Assembly: GCA_021372725.1 (NCBI GenBank)
Contig: JAJFTV010000181.1
Location: forward strand, 1 to 42,914
Source of the DNA: Chloroflexota bacterium
GTDB lineage: Bacteria; Chloroflexota; Anaerolineae; Anaerolineales; Anaerolineaceae
Length of the DNA: 42,914 bases
Direction of reading: 5' to 3'
The translations under genes and the position numbers were made by a program. This document shows positions 16,486 through 25,800 of this stretch, piece by piece. The first letter of the stretch is position 1, and each line of letters starts with the position of its first letter. Below the pieces are notes generated by a model that saw nothing but the letters and a program-made list of their open reading frames with translations, was not told where the DNA came from and searched no databases.

Positions 16486-17439
16486 CTATGGCACAATCCA
16501 GGTGCCGGTTTCTCCCCTGAGTGCCTTGCCGATATTCTCGGGGTTGGTGATGATGGCTTGTTTGCCGCCGGCCTCAAGAAACCAGATGATAGCCTGGATC
16601 TTGGGGGCCATGGAACCTTTTGAAAAATGGATACCTTCCTCAAGATAAGCTTTGGCTTCGGCCAAAGTCATCCTGTCAATCCATTTTTGATCCGGTTTTC
16701 CGAAGTTAAGTGCCACTTTTTGAACAGCGGTGGAAATCAACAGCAGATCAGCGTGAATTTTGCGGGCCAACAGGCTGCTGGCAAAATCCTTGTCGATGAC
16801 CGCCGCCGTGCCTTTGTAGATGTTTTTGCTTTCCTCCACCACAGGTATTCCCCCGCCGCCAACGGTGATGACCACACAGCCTGCATCGATGAGGGCTTGA
16901 ACGGATTCCAGTTCCACCACTTTGCGCGGCAGCGGAGAAGGGACCACCCTTCGCCAGCCACGCCCGGCATCCTCCACCACCGACCAACCCATTTCTTTGG
17001 CGCGCTTTTTGGCTTCGGCTTCATCCATAAAGCCGCCGATCGGTTTGGCGGGGTTCAGAAAGGCCGGATCGTTTTGATCGACGACAACCTGGGTAATCAC
17101 CGTAGCCACCGGTTTGTGGATACCGCGCCGGGTTAATTCATTTTGGAGGTTTTGCTGCAGGGAATATCCGATTGCTCCCTGGCTGTCAGCTCCGCAGACC
17201 TCAAGAGGGATCTCATGCATCCCCTCCACTTTTGCGGCAATCTCAGACCGGCGAAGGATAAACCCCACCTGGGGGCCATTGCCATGACCAATGGCAACCT
17301 CCCAACCCGATTCAATCATATCCGCGATATGAAAAGTAGTCTCTGTTGCAGCTTTGTATTGATCCTCAACCGTTTGATGCTGCTTGTCTTTAATTAATGA
17401 GTTTCCGCCAATAGCAACAACAGCAACTTTTTTCTCCAT
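16486..17439 (-). CDS. arcC: Carbamate kinase
   Basis: The enzyme converts carbamoyl phosphate and ADP to ATP, CO2 and ammonia, the energy-yielding last step of fermentative arginine and ureide breakdown. The 317-residue sequence has the family's KVAVVAIGGNSLI start, IGHGNGPQVG, VITVGGGGIPV and the C-terminal GSMAPKIQAIIWFLEAGG with ITNPENIGKAL. Length is normal. It starts 28 bases after the YgeW-type gene and ends 8 bases before the threonine-synthase-like gene, so the three are probably one transcript. No arginine deiminase is present, so the carbamoyl phosphate most likely comes from the neighbouring carbamoyltransferase. Confidence 0.95.
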   Translation of the reverse strand: MEKKVAVVAIGGNSLIKDKQHQTVEDQYKAATETTFHIADMIESGWEVAIGHGNGPQVGFILRRSEIAAKVEGMHEIPLEVCGADSQGAIGYSLQQNLQNELTRRGIHKPVATVITQVVVDQNDPAFLNPAKPIGGFMDEAEAKKRAKEMGWSVVEDAGRGWRRVVPSPLPRKVVELESVQALIDAGCVVITVGGGGIPVVEESKNIYKGTAAVIDKDFASSLLARKIHADLLLISTAVQKVALNFGKPDQKWIDRMTLAEAKAYLEEGIHFSKGSMAPKIQAIIWFLEAGGKQAIITNPENIGKALRGETGTWIVP

Positions 17440-17467
17440 GATACTCTCTTTGGAATAATATTTCGGT

Positions 17468-18448
17468 TTATGCCATGGTCAACGCCATGACGGCTGATGC
17501 GATATAAAGCTTGTTTTCAGCTTCATCGAATACGACAGATTGCGGCCCATCAATGACACTGTCGGTGACTTCAATATTACGGTCGGCGGGAAGCGGATGC
17601 ATGTAGATGGCATCCTCTTTTGCCAGAGCCATCTTTCTGTCATCGACGATCCAGTGTTTGTACTGATCGATGATTCTTTTGCCTTCTTCGGCATCGGCAG
17701 TGGTTTCGAGCGCACCCCAGGATTTGGGATAGATGATATCGGCATCCTTGAAGGCTTCCTCCATATCATCCGTCACATCAAATGCTGAACCGTTTTTACG
17801 GGCAAATTCGGCAGCCTGGTCGACAAAATCCTGGCGGAGTTTGAATTCCGGTGGATGGGCCAGAACCAGATCCATTCCAAAACGCGGCATCTGGAGAACC
17901 ATACTGTTTGGAATGGAGATCGGTTTCTGATACGATTTGGCATAAGCCCAGGAGACAACCATTTTCTTCCGGCGCAGATTGCGGCCTTTCTTCTCCATGA
18001 TTGTCATCAGATCGGCCAGGATCTGAAACGGATGGTACAAATCACATTGCATGTTCATAACCGGCGCAGGGGACGCCTCGGCTACAAGGTTAATGTAACG
18101 ATTGCCAATGCCCCAATCGCAGTGACGGATGGCAATGCCGTCATAGATGCGGCCCAGGATGGCGCCCATCTCACGTTCCGTATCGCCATGCGAAATCTGT
18201 GTAGTGCGATCCTCAATAAATGCCGGGTGTGCACCCAGGTGAACCGCAGCCGCCTCAAACGCCGACCGTGTGCGGGTGCTGCTGAAAAAGAATAACATCG
18301 CCAGGGCTTTATCGCGCAAATAAGGGGTTGGTTCCCTCAGGGCACGTTTTTTCTTAAGATCCCAGGCAACATCCAGAACGGTCTCAATCTCTTCAACGCT
18401 AAAATCAAGATCACTGATAAAGTCTCTGCCGCGTAAATCGCTGACCAT
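17468..18448 (-). CDS. ygeW: YgeW-type knotted carbamoyltransferase
   Basis: This belongs to the aspartate/ornithine carbamoyltransferase fold. STRTR (57-61) binds carbamoyl phosphate, HPFQ (139-142) replaces the HPCQ of ornithine and HPTQ of aspartate transcarbamylases, and MHPLPADR closes the site. The stretch WAYAKSYQKPISIP to RFGMDLVLAHP (167-198) matches the trefoil-knot region of E. coli YgeW, and YPKSW is shared too. YgeW's physiological substrate is not settled. ATG at 18448 is preferred because AAGGA lies six bases upstream; an upstream GTG at 18463 would place that site inside the gene. Carbamate kinase immediately downstream argues for the degradative direction. It follows the gntR gene by 51 bases. 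Confidence 0.85.
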   Translation of the reverse strand: MVSDLRGRDFISDLDFSVEEIETVLDVAWDLKKKRALREPTPYLRDKALAMLFFFSSTRTRSAFEAAAVHLGAHPAFIEDRTTQISHGDTEREMGAILGRIYDGIAIRHCDWGIGNRYINLVAEASPAPVMNMQCDLYHPFQILADLMTIMEKKGRNLRRKKMVVSWAYAKSYQKPISIPNSMVLQMPRFGMDLVLAHPPEFKLRQDFVDQAAEFARKNGSAFDVTDDMEEAFKDADIIYPKSWGALETTADAEEGKRIIDQYKHWIVDDRKMALAKEDAIYMHPLPADRNIEVTDSVIDGPQSVVFDEAENKLYIASAVMALTMA

Positions 18449-18499
18449 ATTTCTTCCTTTCACTGGTAAAGTGGGCTGAATACTTTTATTATTGGGGTT

Positions 18500-19228
18500 T
18501 TATAAATTTTCTCTTCTCAGACTGCGGACGACATGAAACTGGAAATATCCTGGCAGGAAATAGCTTGTCGAATAATCGACTACCTTGCCTTCGGCTTCGA
18601 ACAGCCTGGCCAGAAAGACCAGTAACACATCACCACGCTGAATTTGCAGGGCGCGAGCCACTTCGGAGGTTGCCGCTTCCGCCTGAATATTGGCAATGGA
18701 TTTGGCGAGCATGGGGGATCCCCGCCGGAGCAGCAGATCAAGAACGGAGCCCGTAAAACCAGGTTCCAAATCTGAATGCTTTAATATATTTTCAGGCAGG
18801 ATGTCAATCAGGTACGCCACCGGCCTCGACTCTGTCAGAATAGTCCGCCGGACGCGTAAAAGCGGGGTACCTGTCTCTAAATCAAATATGGGAGCCAAAT
18901 CCTTTTGAGTCTCGATACGGTCGATCTGCAAATCGCCCATGGTGACATTGAGCCCGATCTTTCCGGCCAATGTTTCAATACTTTCCAGAACTTCCAGACC
19001 GCTTTCGATGACGTGAGGATGACTGACCACAAATGTCCCAATACCCTGGCGGCGCAAGATTAAACCCTGGCTTTCAAAATCACGCATGGCTTCACGCAGG
19101 GTGGCACGCGATACACCCAGTGTCTTTGCCAGGAGAGGTTCAGCCGGTAATTTTTTACCAGGAGGGGTCTGTTCAATGATCTTGCTGAGAGAAGATTGTA
19201 ATCTGTGAAAAGGTTGTTGATTTTCCAT
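18500..19228 (-). CDS. GntR-family transcriptional regulator, HutC subfamily
   Basis: The protein has a winged helix-turn-helix (about 5-75, with KLPAEPLLAKTLGVSRATLRE and LRRQGIGTFVV) joined to a UTRA effector domain (about 85-242), including LRVRRTILTESRPVAYLID and a final VVDYSTSYFLPGYFQFHV. HutC-type regulators usually sense a catabolic metabolite. I chose ATG at 19228, because the predicted promoter (-10 at 19327-19332) would start transcription near 19320, inside the longer reading frame that begins at 19336. It heads the leftward block containing ygeW, arcC and the PLP enzymes, and palindromes overlap its promoter, which suggests autoregulation together with control of that block. Confidence 0.9.
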   Translation of the reverse strand: MENQQPFHRLQSSLSKIIEQTPPGKKLPAEPLLAKTLGVSRATLREAMRDFESQGLILRRQGIGTFVVSHPHVIESGLEVLESIETLAGKIGLNVTMGDLQIDRIETQKDLAPIFDLETGTPLLRVRRTILTESRPVAYLIDILPENILKHSDLEPGFTGSVLDLLLRRGSPMLAKSIANIQAEAATSEVARALQIQRGDVLLVFLARLFEAEGKVVDYSTSYFLPGYFQFHVVRSLRRENL

Positions 19229-19326
19229 CGGATATCCGTATTCTGGAATGTAAAAGAGAGCCGAATCGCGCTCTGCTTTTAGAAGGATAACATTTTTATT
19301 GATATACTTCGCAGATCCACAACCCA

Positions 19327-19355
19327 AGTGTAGCAATAAATTGTCTAGATGTCAA
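19327..19355 (-). promoter_or_regulatory. Promoter of the gntR gene
   Basis: On the minus strand TTGACA (19350-19355) is perfect, the spacer is 17 bases, and the -10 is TACACT (19327-19332). The predicted start site lies about 90 bases upstream of the ATG at 19228. Confidence 0.65.
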
Positions 19356-19367
19356 TTGTCTGACAAT
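19341..19367. promoter_or_regulatory. Two adjacent operator-like palindromes overlapping the gntR promoter
   Basis: TTGTCTAGATGTCAA (19341-19355) and the perfect 13-base palindrome ATTGTCTGACAAT (19355-19367) share the half-site TTGTC/GACAA and lie side by side. The first covers the -35 box and spacer. HutC-type GntR regulators commonly bind symmetric sites of this kind, such as TCTAGA-centred palindromes, so these are good candidates for autorepression. Confidence 0.6.
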
Positions 19368-19544
19368 ATAGATTGGCAACACAATTTTAGTCACATTTTG
19401 TTTCACGATTTGGCTGCTACCAACAAAGTTTGCTTGTTCGATTTAAAACTCATCAACGAATTCGGCCCGCGGCCGTTAACAAATAAACGAATTTCGGACA
19501 ATACGGTCATACTTCAATCATTCCACTTATGATCGAAAGGGATA

Positions 19545-19579
19545 AAAAAGCTACCCCGGAGTACGTGGGGCAGCTTTTT
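19545..19579 (-). terminator. Intrinsic terminator after folD
   Basis: AAAAAGCTACCCC (19545-19557) pairs with GGGGCAGCTTTTT (19567-19579) with a single mismatch/wobble and a 9-base loop. T runs follow the stem in both directions. It lies 45 bases beyond the folD stop and upstream of the gntR promoter, so it insulates the two genes. Confidence 0.88.
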
Positions 19580-19624
19580 GTTTTCATTTACATTTATGTC
19601 AAGCAATCTTGGGGGGGTACCCCA

Positions 19625-20509
19625 TTACGCCATTTTATTGGCCATTTTGGCTGCCCGCAGGGTATTTTGCAGCAGCATGGCAATGGTCATGGGGCCTACG
19701 CCGCCGGGAACCGGGGTGATGGCGCCGGCAACTTCCACTGCCTCATCAAAAGCCACGTCGCCAACCAGGCGGAAACCGCGTTTCTTGCTGGGGTCATCCT
19801 TGCGATTGGTTCCAACATCAATCACGATCGCACCGGGTTTGATCCAGTCGCCGCGCACCATTTCGGCACGCCCCACAGCAGCTACAAGAACATCGGCTTC
19901 GCGCACTTTGGACGGCAAATCTTTTGAGCGGGAGTGGCAAATCGTCACGGTGGCGTTGGCCCGAACCAACAGAAGCGCAACCGGCATCCCCACAATATTG
20001 GAACGGCCCAACACCACTGCATTGACCCCTTCCAGGGTGGGCAGTTCTTTTTGCAGAAGATAGATCACGCCCGCCGGGGTGGCCGGCACAAACAATGGGT
20101 CGCGGCCCTTTTGAGCCAGTCTGCCAACATTAAGGGGGTGAAAACCGTCGACATCTTTTTCAATGTTGATGGCGCTGAGAATCCTTTCTTCATCCAAACC
20201 GGCCGGGAGTGGCAGTTGAACCAGAATTCCATTAATACGGGGGTCAGCGTTAAGTTCCTTTACAAGGCCTTCTACATCAGCCTGGCTGGCGGTAGCCGGA
20301 AGTACCTGCCCGTAGGATTCAATCCCTACCTCAGCACAGGCTTTCTGTTTCATGCTGACGTACACCTGGGAAGCCGGGTTTTCCCCGACCAGTACAGTCG
20401 CAAGCCCGGGGCGCGGTTTTCCCGCTTTTACAAGATCTTCCACACCTTTCATTACCCCCTGTCGAACTTCTTCAGCAACTGCTTTGCCATCAATAATTCT
20501 TGCTGTCAT
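19625..20509 (-). CDS. folD: Bifunctional methylenetetrahydrofolate dehydrogenase/cyclohydrolase FolD
   Basis: FolD interconverts 5,10-methylene-, methenyl- and 10-formyl-tetrahydrofolate, feeding one-carbon units to purine and formyl-Met synthesis or, in acetogens, carbon fixation. The 294-residue protein from ATG 20509 ([16 protein letters not shown]) has [14 protein letters not shown] with the catalytic lysine, the [14 protein letters not shown] signature, [12 protein letters not shown] and the closing [18 protein letters not shown]. An in-frame start 31 codons upstream would add a non-homologous tail. A TATAAT hexamer on the minus strand (20591-20596), without a clear -35 box, could be its promoter. 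It is divergent from the UDP-glucose dehydrogenase gene. Confidence 0.96.
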   Translation of the reverse strand: MTARIIDGKAVAEEVRQGVMKGVEDLVKAGKPRPGLATVLVGENPASQVYVSMKQKACAEVGIESYGQVLPATASQADVEGLVKELNADPRINGILVQLPLPAGLDEERILSAINIEKDVDGFHPLNVGRLAQKGRDPLFVPATPAGVIYLLQKELPTLEGVNAVVLGRSNIVGMPVALLLVRANATVTICHSRSKDLPSKVREADVLVAAVGRAEMVRGDWIKPGAIVIDVGTNRKDDPSKKRGFRLVGDVAFDEAVEVAGAITPVPGGVGPMTIAMLLQNTLRAAKMANKMA

Positions 20510-20674
20510 GGTTTTTTCCCTTTCTCGAGATAGGATATGATAAAATTTAGCCGTTAATGACCCGGATATATTATCTGAAATTTCAAAGAAATTATACCCC
20601 AATCAAAATGTGGGGTTTATACCATTTGTAATCTTCTTTATAGAGAATATCTTGCAATTCACAGGAGCATTTTT

Positions 20675-21988
20675 ATGAGCAATATTTGTGTTATCGGAAC
20701 GGGTTACGTTGGATTGGTCACAGGTACCTGTTTTGCCGACCTGGGAAACCAGGTTATCTGCCAGGATATAAGCGCTGAGAGAATCGATAAACTTAAGAAC
20801 GGCCAGATGCCAATCTTTGAACCTGGTTTGGAACAGATCGTAAACATTAATTATCAATCAGGAAGATTGATGTTCACCACCGATCTTACTGAAGCATTGA
20901 AGGACGCCGAATTTGCATTTATCGCAGTCGGCACACCATCCGGCGTAGATGGAGAAGCCGACCTGCAATATGTACGCATGGCGGCCGAATCCATTGCGGA
21001 TCATGTCAACCACCCCATCATTGTGGTCAACAAATCAACCGTTCCTGTGGGTACCGGCGATTGGGTTACCGATATTATCCGCAAGAGACGAAACGGCAAC
21101 AATCTTGATTTTCAGGTGGTTTCCAACCCGGAATTTCTACGCGAGGGATCAGCCATCAATGACTTTATGTTTCCGGATCGAATCGTGCTGGGATGCACCA
21201 ACATCGATGCAGCCAATCAGGTTGGAAATTTATATCTTTCACTGCGCTGTCCAATTCAAATCACCGATTTAAGGACGGCCGAGATGATTAAATACGCCTC
21301 CAATGCTTTCCTGGCCACCCGTATTTCATTTATTAATGAAATAGCCAATATTTGCGAGGAAGTAGGAGCCGATGTACGCGAAGTTGCCACCGGTATGGGC
21401 TATGACAAGCGGATTGGCAGAGCATTTCTGGATGCCGGATTGGGCTGGGGCGGAAGCTGTTTTCCAAAAGACGTCAAGGCGCTGGCTCACATGGCCGTTC
21501 TTCATGGCACCCATCCGCAGCTTCTTCAGGCCGTGATGGAGATTAACCGCAATCAGCGGCGCAAGGTCATTGTCAAGCTGCGCAGAGCGATGGGCAGCCT
21601 GAATGATAAAGTGATCGGTGTGCTGGGCTTGTCTTTCAAACCGAACACTGATGATATACGCGAGGCACCGGCATTGGAAGTCATCCATTTGTTGTTGAAT
21701 GAAGGAGCCTGCGTGCGAGCCTATGATCCCCAGGCGATGGAAAATGCCTCACACGAGTTGGAACGGGTGGTACTGTGCCAGACACCTTATGAAGTAGCCG
21801 AAGGCGCTGATGCGCTCATACTCGCAACCGAATGGAATGAATTCAAACAGCTTGATTTCAACCGCATCCATCAGTTGATGCATACGCGCATTATTATCGA
21901 TGGACGAAACCTTTGGGATCCTGAACGAATGAAAGAAATGGGCTTCACCTATTTTGGTGTCGGCCGTGCAATGACGAACAATCATTAA
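20675..21988 (+). CDS. ugd: UDP-glucose/GDP-mannose 6-dehydrogenase family, likely UDP-glucose dehydrogenase
   Basis: This oxidises a nucleotide sugar twice with NAD, typically UDP-glucose to UDP-glucuronate, a precursor for exopolysaccharide and lipopolysaccharide-like sugars. The 437-residue protein opens with the dinucleotide fold [18 protein letters not shown] and has [33 protein letters not shown] and [14 protein letters not shown], with catalytic Cys262. [15 protein letters not shown] leads into the C-terminal sugar-binding domain. AGGAG stands nine bases before the ATG. The gene is alone, with no glycosyltransferase beside it, so UDP-glucose is the likely but not proven substrate; GDP-mannose and UDP-ManNAc enzymes share these motifs. 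Confidence 0.92.
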   Translation: MSNICVIGTGYVGLVTGTCFADLGNQVICQDISAERIDKLKNGQMPIFEPGLEQIVNINYQSGRLMFTTDLTEALKDAEFAFIAVGTPSGVDGEADLQYVRMAAESIADHVNHPIIVVNKSTVPVGTGDWVTDIIRKRRNGNNLDFQVVSNPEFLREGSAINDFMFPDRIVLGCTNIDAANQVGNLYLSLRCPIQITDLRTAEMIKYASNAFLATRISFINEIANICEEVGADVREVATGMGYDKRIGRAFLDAGLGWGGSCFPKDVKALAHMAVLHGTHPQLLQAVMEINRNQRRKVIVKLRRAMGSLNDKVIGVLGLSFKPNTDDIREAPALEVIHLLLNEGACVRAYDPQAMENASHELERVVLCQTPYEVAEGADALILATEWNEFKQLDFNRIHQLMHTRIIIDGRNLWDPERMKEMGFTYFGVGRAMTNNH

Positions 21989-22076
21989 TGGCCTGAAGAT
22001 GTATCTTTTTGCATTACCGATATAATGCCTCAGAAAAAATGTTGCTTTAGAGTAACCAATGTTATGAGACCCTGCA

Positions 22077-22085
22077 TGATATAAT
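22077..22085 (+). promoter_or_regulatory. Extended -10 promoter of the partner-switching operon
   Basis: TGATATAAT combines a perfect TATAAT (22080-22085) with the TGN extension. Transcription would start about 25 bases before the STAS gene, whose ATG at 22116 is preceded by GGAGG. The -35 region is poor. Confidence 0.5.
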
Positions 22086-22115
22086 TTCTAAATATAATCA
22101 TTATGGAGGAAACCG

Positions 22116-22451
22116 ATGGAGATTATCACCCGTGAATTCAAACATTGTGACCTGGTCGAAATCAAGGGCCGTCTGGACAGCTCTAATTCACAACAGTTGA
22201 ATGAGAAACTGAATGAAATTATGGAAAAGGGTCGCTACAAGATCATACTTGACCTGGCAGAACTTGACTTTATCTCCAGCGCCGGTCTGCGTGTCTTGGT
22301 GAACACCCAGAAAACTTGCAAACGCTACAACCGGGGAGAGGTAATCCTCACCAGGCTTCCTTCCAATATCAAGGATTCTCTTGACCTGGTTGGTTTTACG
22401 ACGATTTTCAAGATTTTTGATGATGTAATATCGGCTGTTGGAAATTTCTAA
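22116..22451 (+). CDS. STAS-domain anti-anti-sigma factor (SpoIIAA/RsbV-like)
   Basis: A single STAS domain of 111 residues, starting MEIITREFKHCDLVEIKGRLD. The phosphorylatable serine lies in DFISSAGLRVL (Ser54 or Ser55). In partner switching the unphosphorylated antagonist captures the HATPase kinase and frees its target, usually a sigma factor. The kinase gene begins six bases downstream and the phosphatase gene follows, so all three functional parts are adjacent. No sigma factor gene is nearby, so the target is unknown. Expression is probably from the extended -10 promoter just upstream. Confidence 0.93.
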   Translation: MEIITREFKHCDLVEIKGRLDSSNSQQLNEKLNEIMEKGRYKIILDLAELDFISSAGLRVLVNTQKTCKRYNRGEVILTRLPSNIKDSLDLVGFTTIFKIFDDVISAVGNF

Positions 22452-22457
22452 TCTGCC

Positions 22458-22880
22458 ATGGGTGATATCAGAGACAGAGCGATCTTTCCAGGTAATTATT
22501 CCAGCCTGGTGAAGGTTGCCGAGTTTGTGAGAAAAGGCACCCAGGAAGCAGGTTTCGACAGCGCTGTCTCGTATCACATAGAACTTGCACTCGATGAGGC
22601 CGTCACCAATATAATAGAACACGCCTACGGTGGTGAGGGAAAAGGGGACATCGAACTGGAATATTATTATGAACCAAAAAGATTAACCTTCCAGGTCATC
22701 GATCATGGTCAACCTTTCCGTCCTGAAGATGTGAATAAACCAAATATCAATGCCCCGCTCAGTGACCGCAAAAGTCATGGGCTGGGTTTATATTTGGTTA
22801 ACTGTCTGATGGATGAAGTCCACTTTGAATTCGATCTCACCACAGGCAATAAACTGATACTTGTAAAGTACAAGGAATAA
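22458..22880 (+). CDS. HATPase anti-sigma-type serine kinase (RsbW/SpoIIAB-like)
   Basis: The 140-residue protein is a GHKL ATPase domain of the anti-sigma kinase type. The N box ELALDEAVTNIIEHA spans residues 42-56, with E42 and N51. The G1 element DHG is at 81-83, and the G2 element SHGLGLYLV is at 105-113. It should bind or phosphorylate the STAS protein encoded six bases upstream. The protein is short and carries no sensory or membrane part. Six bases separate it from the next gene, a GAF-domain phosphatase that could reverse the phosphorylation. Confidence 0.93.
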   Translation: MGDIRDRAIFPGNYSSLVKVAEFVRKGTQEAGFDSAVSYHIELALDEAVTNIIEHAYGGEGKGDIELEYYYEPKRLTFQVIDHGQPFRPEDVNKPNINAPLSDRKSHGLGLYLVNCLMDEVHFEFDLTTGNKLILVKYKE

Positions 22881-22885
22881 CTGGA

Positions 22886-25800
22886 ATGATGGATCATTCT
22901 GGTCTAATAGTTGAGCCTGAATGGAAACAATATCTTCATTTAGGGGAGCAAATTCTCATCCTTCCTGGCGTCAAACAGCGCTGTGAATTAATCGAAGAGA
23001 TTATTTCCAACAAATTATCCTGTTATGCGAAAATCTGGCTGGTTGAACCATTGTACCCGCTGCCCGGCGAGGAGGAGACTGAAACAATTCCCTCCACCCC
23101 AGTAGCCGAAATTGTATCCAGCTCATTTGAAACCAGAAAAATCCTTTTTCAACTTGAAAGCGGCGGGGAAATCAAATCATTTGTTGAGCCCTGTGAAGCA
23201 AAAATCATCGCGTACCCCATCATGTCAAAAAACCTTCTCATGGCTGTTATCTATGCAGAAAAGCCGGATGGAACCTTCTGCCCTGATGACTGGTCGTTTT
23301 TGGATGGTTTTCTGTCGATGGCGGCACTCACGCTGGAGGTCGCCCGGCAAGTCAGTCTGAAGAATTGGCGAGCCAGCCAACTCACACTGGTGCAGACCGT
23401 AAGCGAACAAATCGCCAACATGACGAATTTGGACGATCTTTGTCAGAAGGTAACCGGCTTAATCCATGAATTATTCGAATTCTATTATGTTGCGATTTAT
23501 ATCAAGAGAGCAGCAGATACCCAATTACGGCTTATGGCTATGCAGCATAACGCCGAGTGCGGAGATTTCGAACCCGCCCTTGTGATTCCTGCCGGACAGG
23601 GTATCATCGGATCTGTCGCGCAAACCGGCCAGGAACTGCTGGCAGCCGATGTCCGCAACGAACCACGCTACCGATTCTTCGACTGTTTGTCCGAAACCCG
23701 CTCAGAACTTGCCCTTCCGCTTAAGACCGAGGAGCGGATATACGGCGTGCTGGATTTGCAAAGTGACAGGCTGAATGGTTTTCATGAAAATGACGTGATT
23801 GTTTTGCGAGCCCTCGCCAACAATATCGCCCTGGCTATCGAAAGTGCAGGCTTATACAACGATCTGCAGCAGCGCGTCAACCAGGTTGAGACCATTATTC
23901 AATTCAGTCAGGCGCTTACTTCCATCCTGGATATGGATAAATTGACCCAGGAGGTAACTCAGCTCATCCATCAACGATTTGGTTACCCCTATGTCCATCT
24001 GTTTACCATCCATCCGGTGCAGCGAAAGATATTATTTGCCACCGGCGTGGGCGAACGCAGCGAGGCCATGCGCATCCACGAAATAGCCTATGATCTGGAT
24101 GCACCGACCGGCATCATCCCCTGGGTGGCTCGTCATGGACAAACGTATCTCGCAAATGACATCAGTATCGATACCCTTTACAAAAAACCGGACCATATTC
24201 CAGCCACTTCCCAGTCGGAGCTTGCACTGCCCTTGATCTTTGCCGGTGAGGTGATGGGGGTATTGGATCTTCAGAGCGATAAGAAAAACGAATTTAATGA
24301 GGCGGATATTGATTTAATGGAGGCCCTGGCTTCCAGTGTAGCCATTGCACTGCGTAATGCACGCATGTATCGTTCTGACAAGTGGCGCGCTCAGGTGGCC
24401 GACAGCTTCCGTGAAGTATCCGAATTGATTTCCGCCAACAAACCACTCAAAGAAGTTCTCGAAATCATTCTTTTGAAACTTGAGCAGAATTTGCCGTGCG
24501 ATGGATCAGCGCTGTGGCTGGCCGGGGAAATAGAAAATAATAGCCGGACAATCATTGATCTGGCTGCCACCCGCGGTGTAGACCCCGAAAAGATCACTCA
24601 AGCATTGGAAGACAAGGCTGTTCTCAATGTGATGGACACAGCCATGGAACGGTTGCATCCCTCCATTCGCAACCCCGGTGATCCACCCGGCCCGTTGGGG
24701 CTGGCATTGGGTTTCCCGGATAATTATTCATCCATTGTAGCTCCGCTGCGCGCCGGTGACAAACCCCTCGGGATTCTGGCCCTGGCGCATCACACCCCTG
24801 GCCGATACGGGAATGAAGCCTATGATATGACCTCCACCTTCGCCAGCTATGCCGCGGTGGCCATTCAAAATGCACGCCTGTTTGAAGAAGCACAGGATCA
24901 GGCCTGGGTTTCCACCGTCTTATTGCAGGTTGCCGAAGCCATTCAATCGGCTGAAACGGTAGATGAACTGCTGACGACAATGGTCAGGCTTCCTCCCCTG
25001 TTGATCGGTGTACGGATGAGCGCAATCTTCCTTTGGAAGGATGACGGCCAGGTATTCGAACTGAGAAACTGGTACGGCTTCCGGAAAGATCCTGATCAAT
25101 CGCTCTATTCTGAAGATGAAAACCCTGCATTTACCCGTCTCAATACACTACGTTCGGCAATTTTTATTCAAGACCCTGGCGCGGAATTAAATTTTTCGGA
25201 ACAGATGTTGCCGGAAGATATCGGTACAATGGTGATGGTTCCTCTGCTTTCCAGGGGCAACCTGCTGGGTTCAATTCTGGTCGGCTATCGGCTGCGGCCT
25301 TACGGTGGGAATGAAACAGAATTCAACCAGCAGATATTGGCCATCCTGCAAGGTATCAGTCAACAAACCGCTGTCGCATTGGAAAACCTGCGTCTTGAGG
25401 AGAACCAGGAAGAAGATGCCTATGTGACCGCTGTCCTGCTGGAGGTAGCCCAGGCTGTGGTGAGCCAAAATGAACTGGATGACGTTTTGGAAACCATCGT
25501 ACATTTAATGCCCATCCTGGTCGGGATCGATGCCTGTGTAATCTATTCCTGGGATAAACAACGTCGCATTTACCAGCCCGTGCAAGCTTATGCAGGGAAT
25601 GACGAGGATGAAATTCATCTCATCCAGAAGGAATATGCCGAGGGTGAGTTTCCGCTGCTGGATACGGCATTGACGAGTGACCATCTGCATTTCAGTACTT
25701 CCGGCAAGAATGATTTAGAGATTGACAAATGGGTTGGATTTTCCGTACATCCTGAAGAGGACCTGTCGAGCGAAAAAGTAATTCCTGGAGGCAGTATTCT

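Noticed and set aside
19229..19336. Longer N-terminus for the GntR regulator
   Set aside because: It would start upstream of the predicted transcription start, inside the promoter, and add residues not seen in the family.
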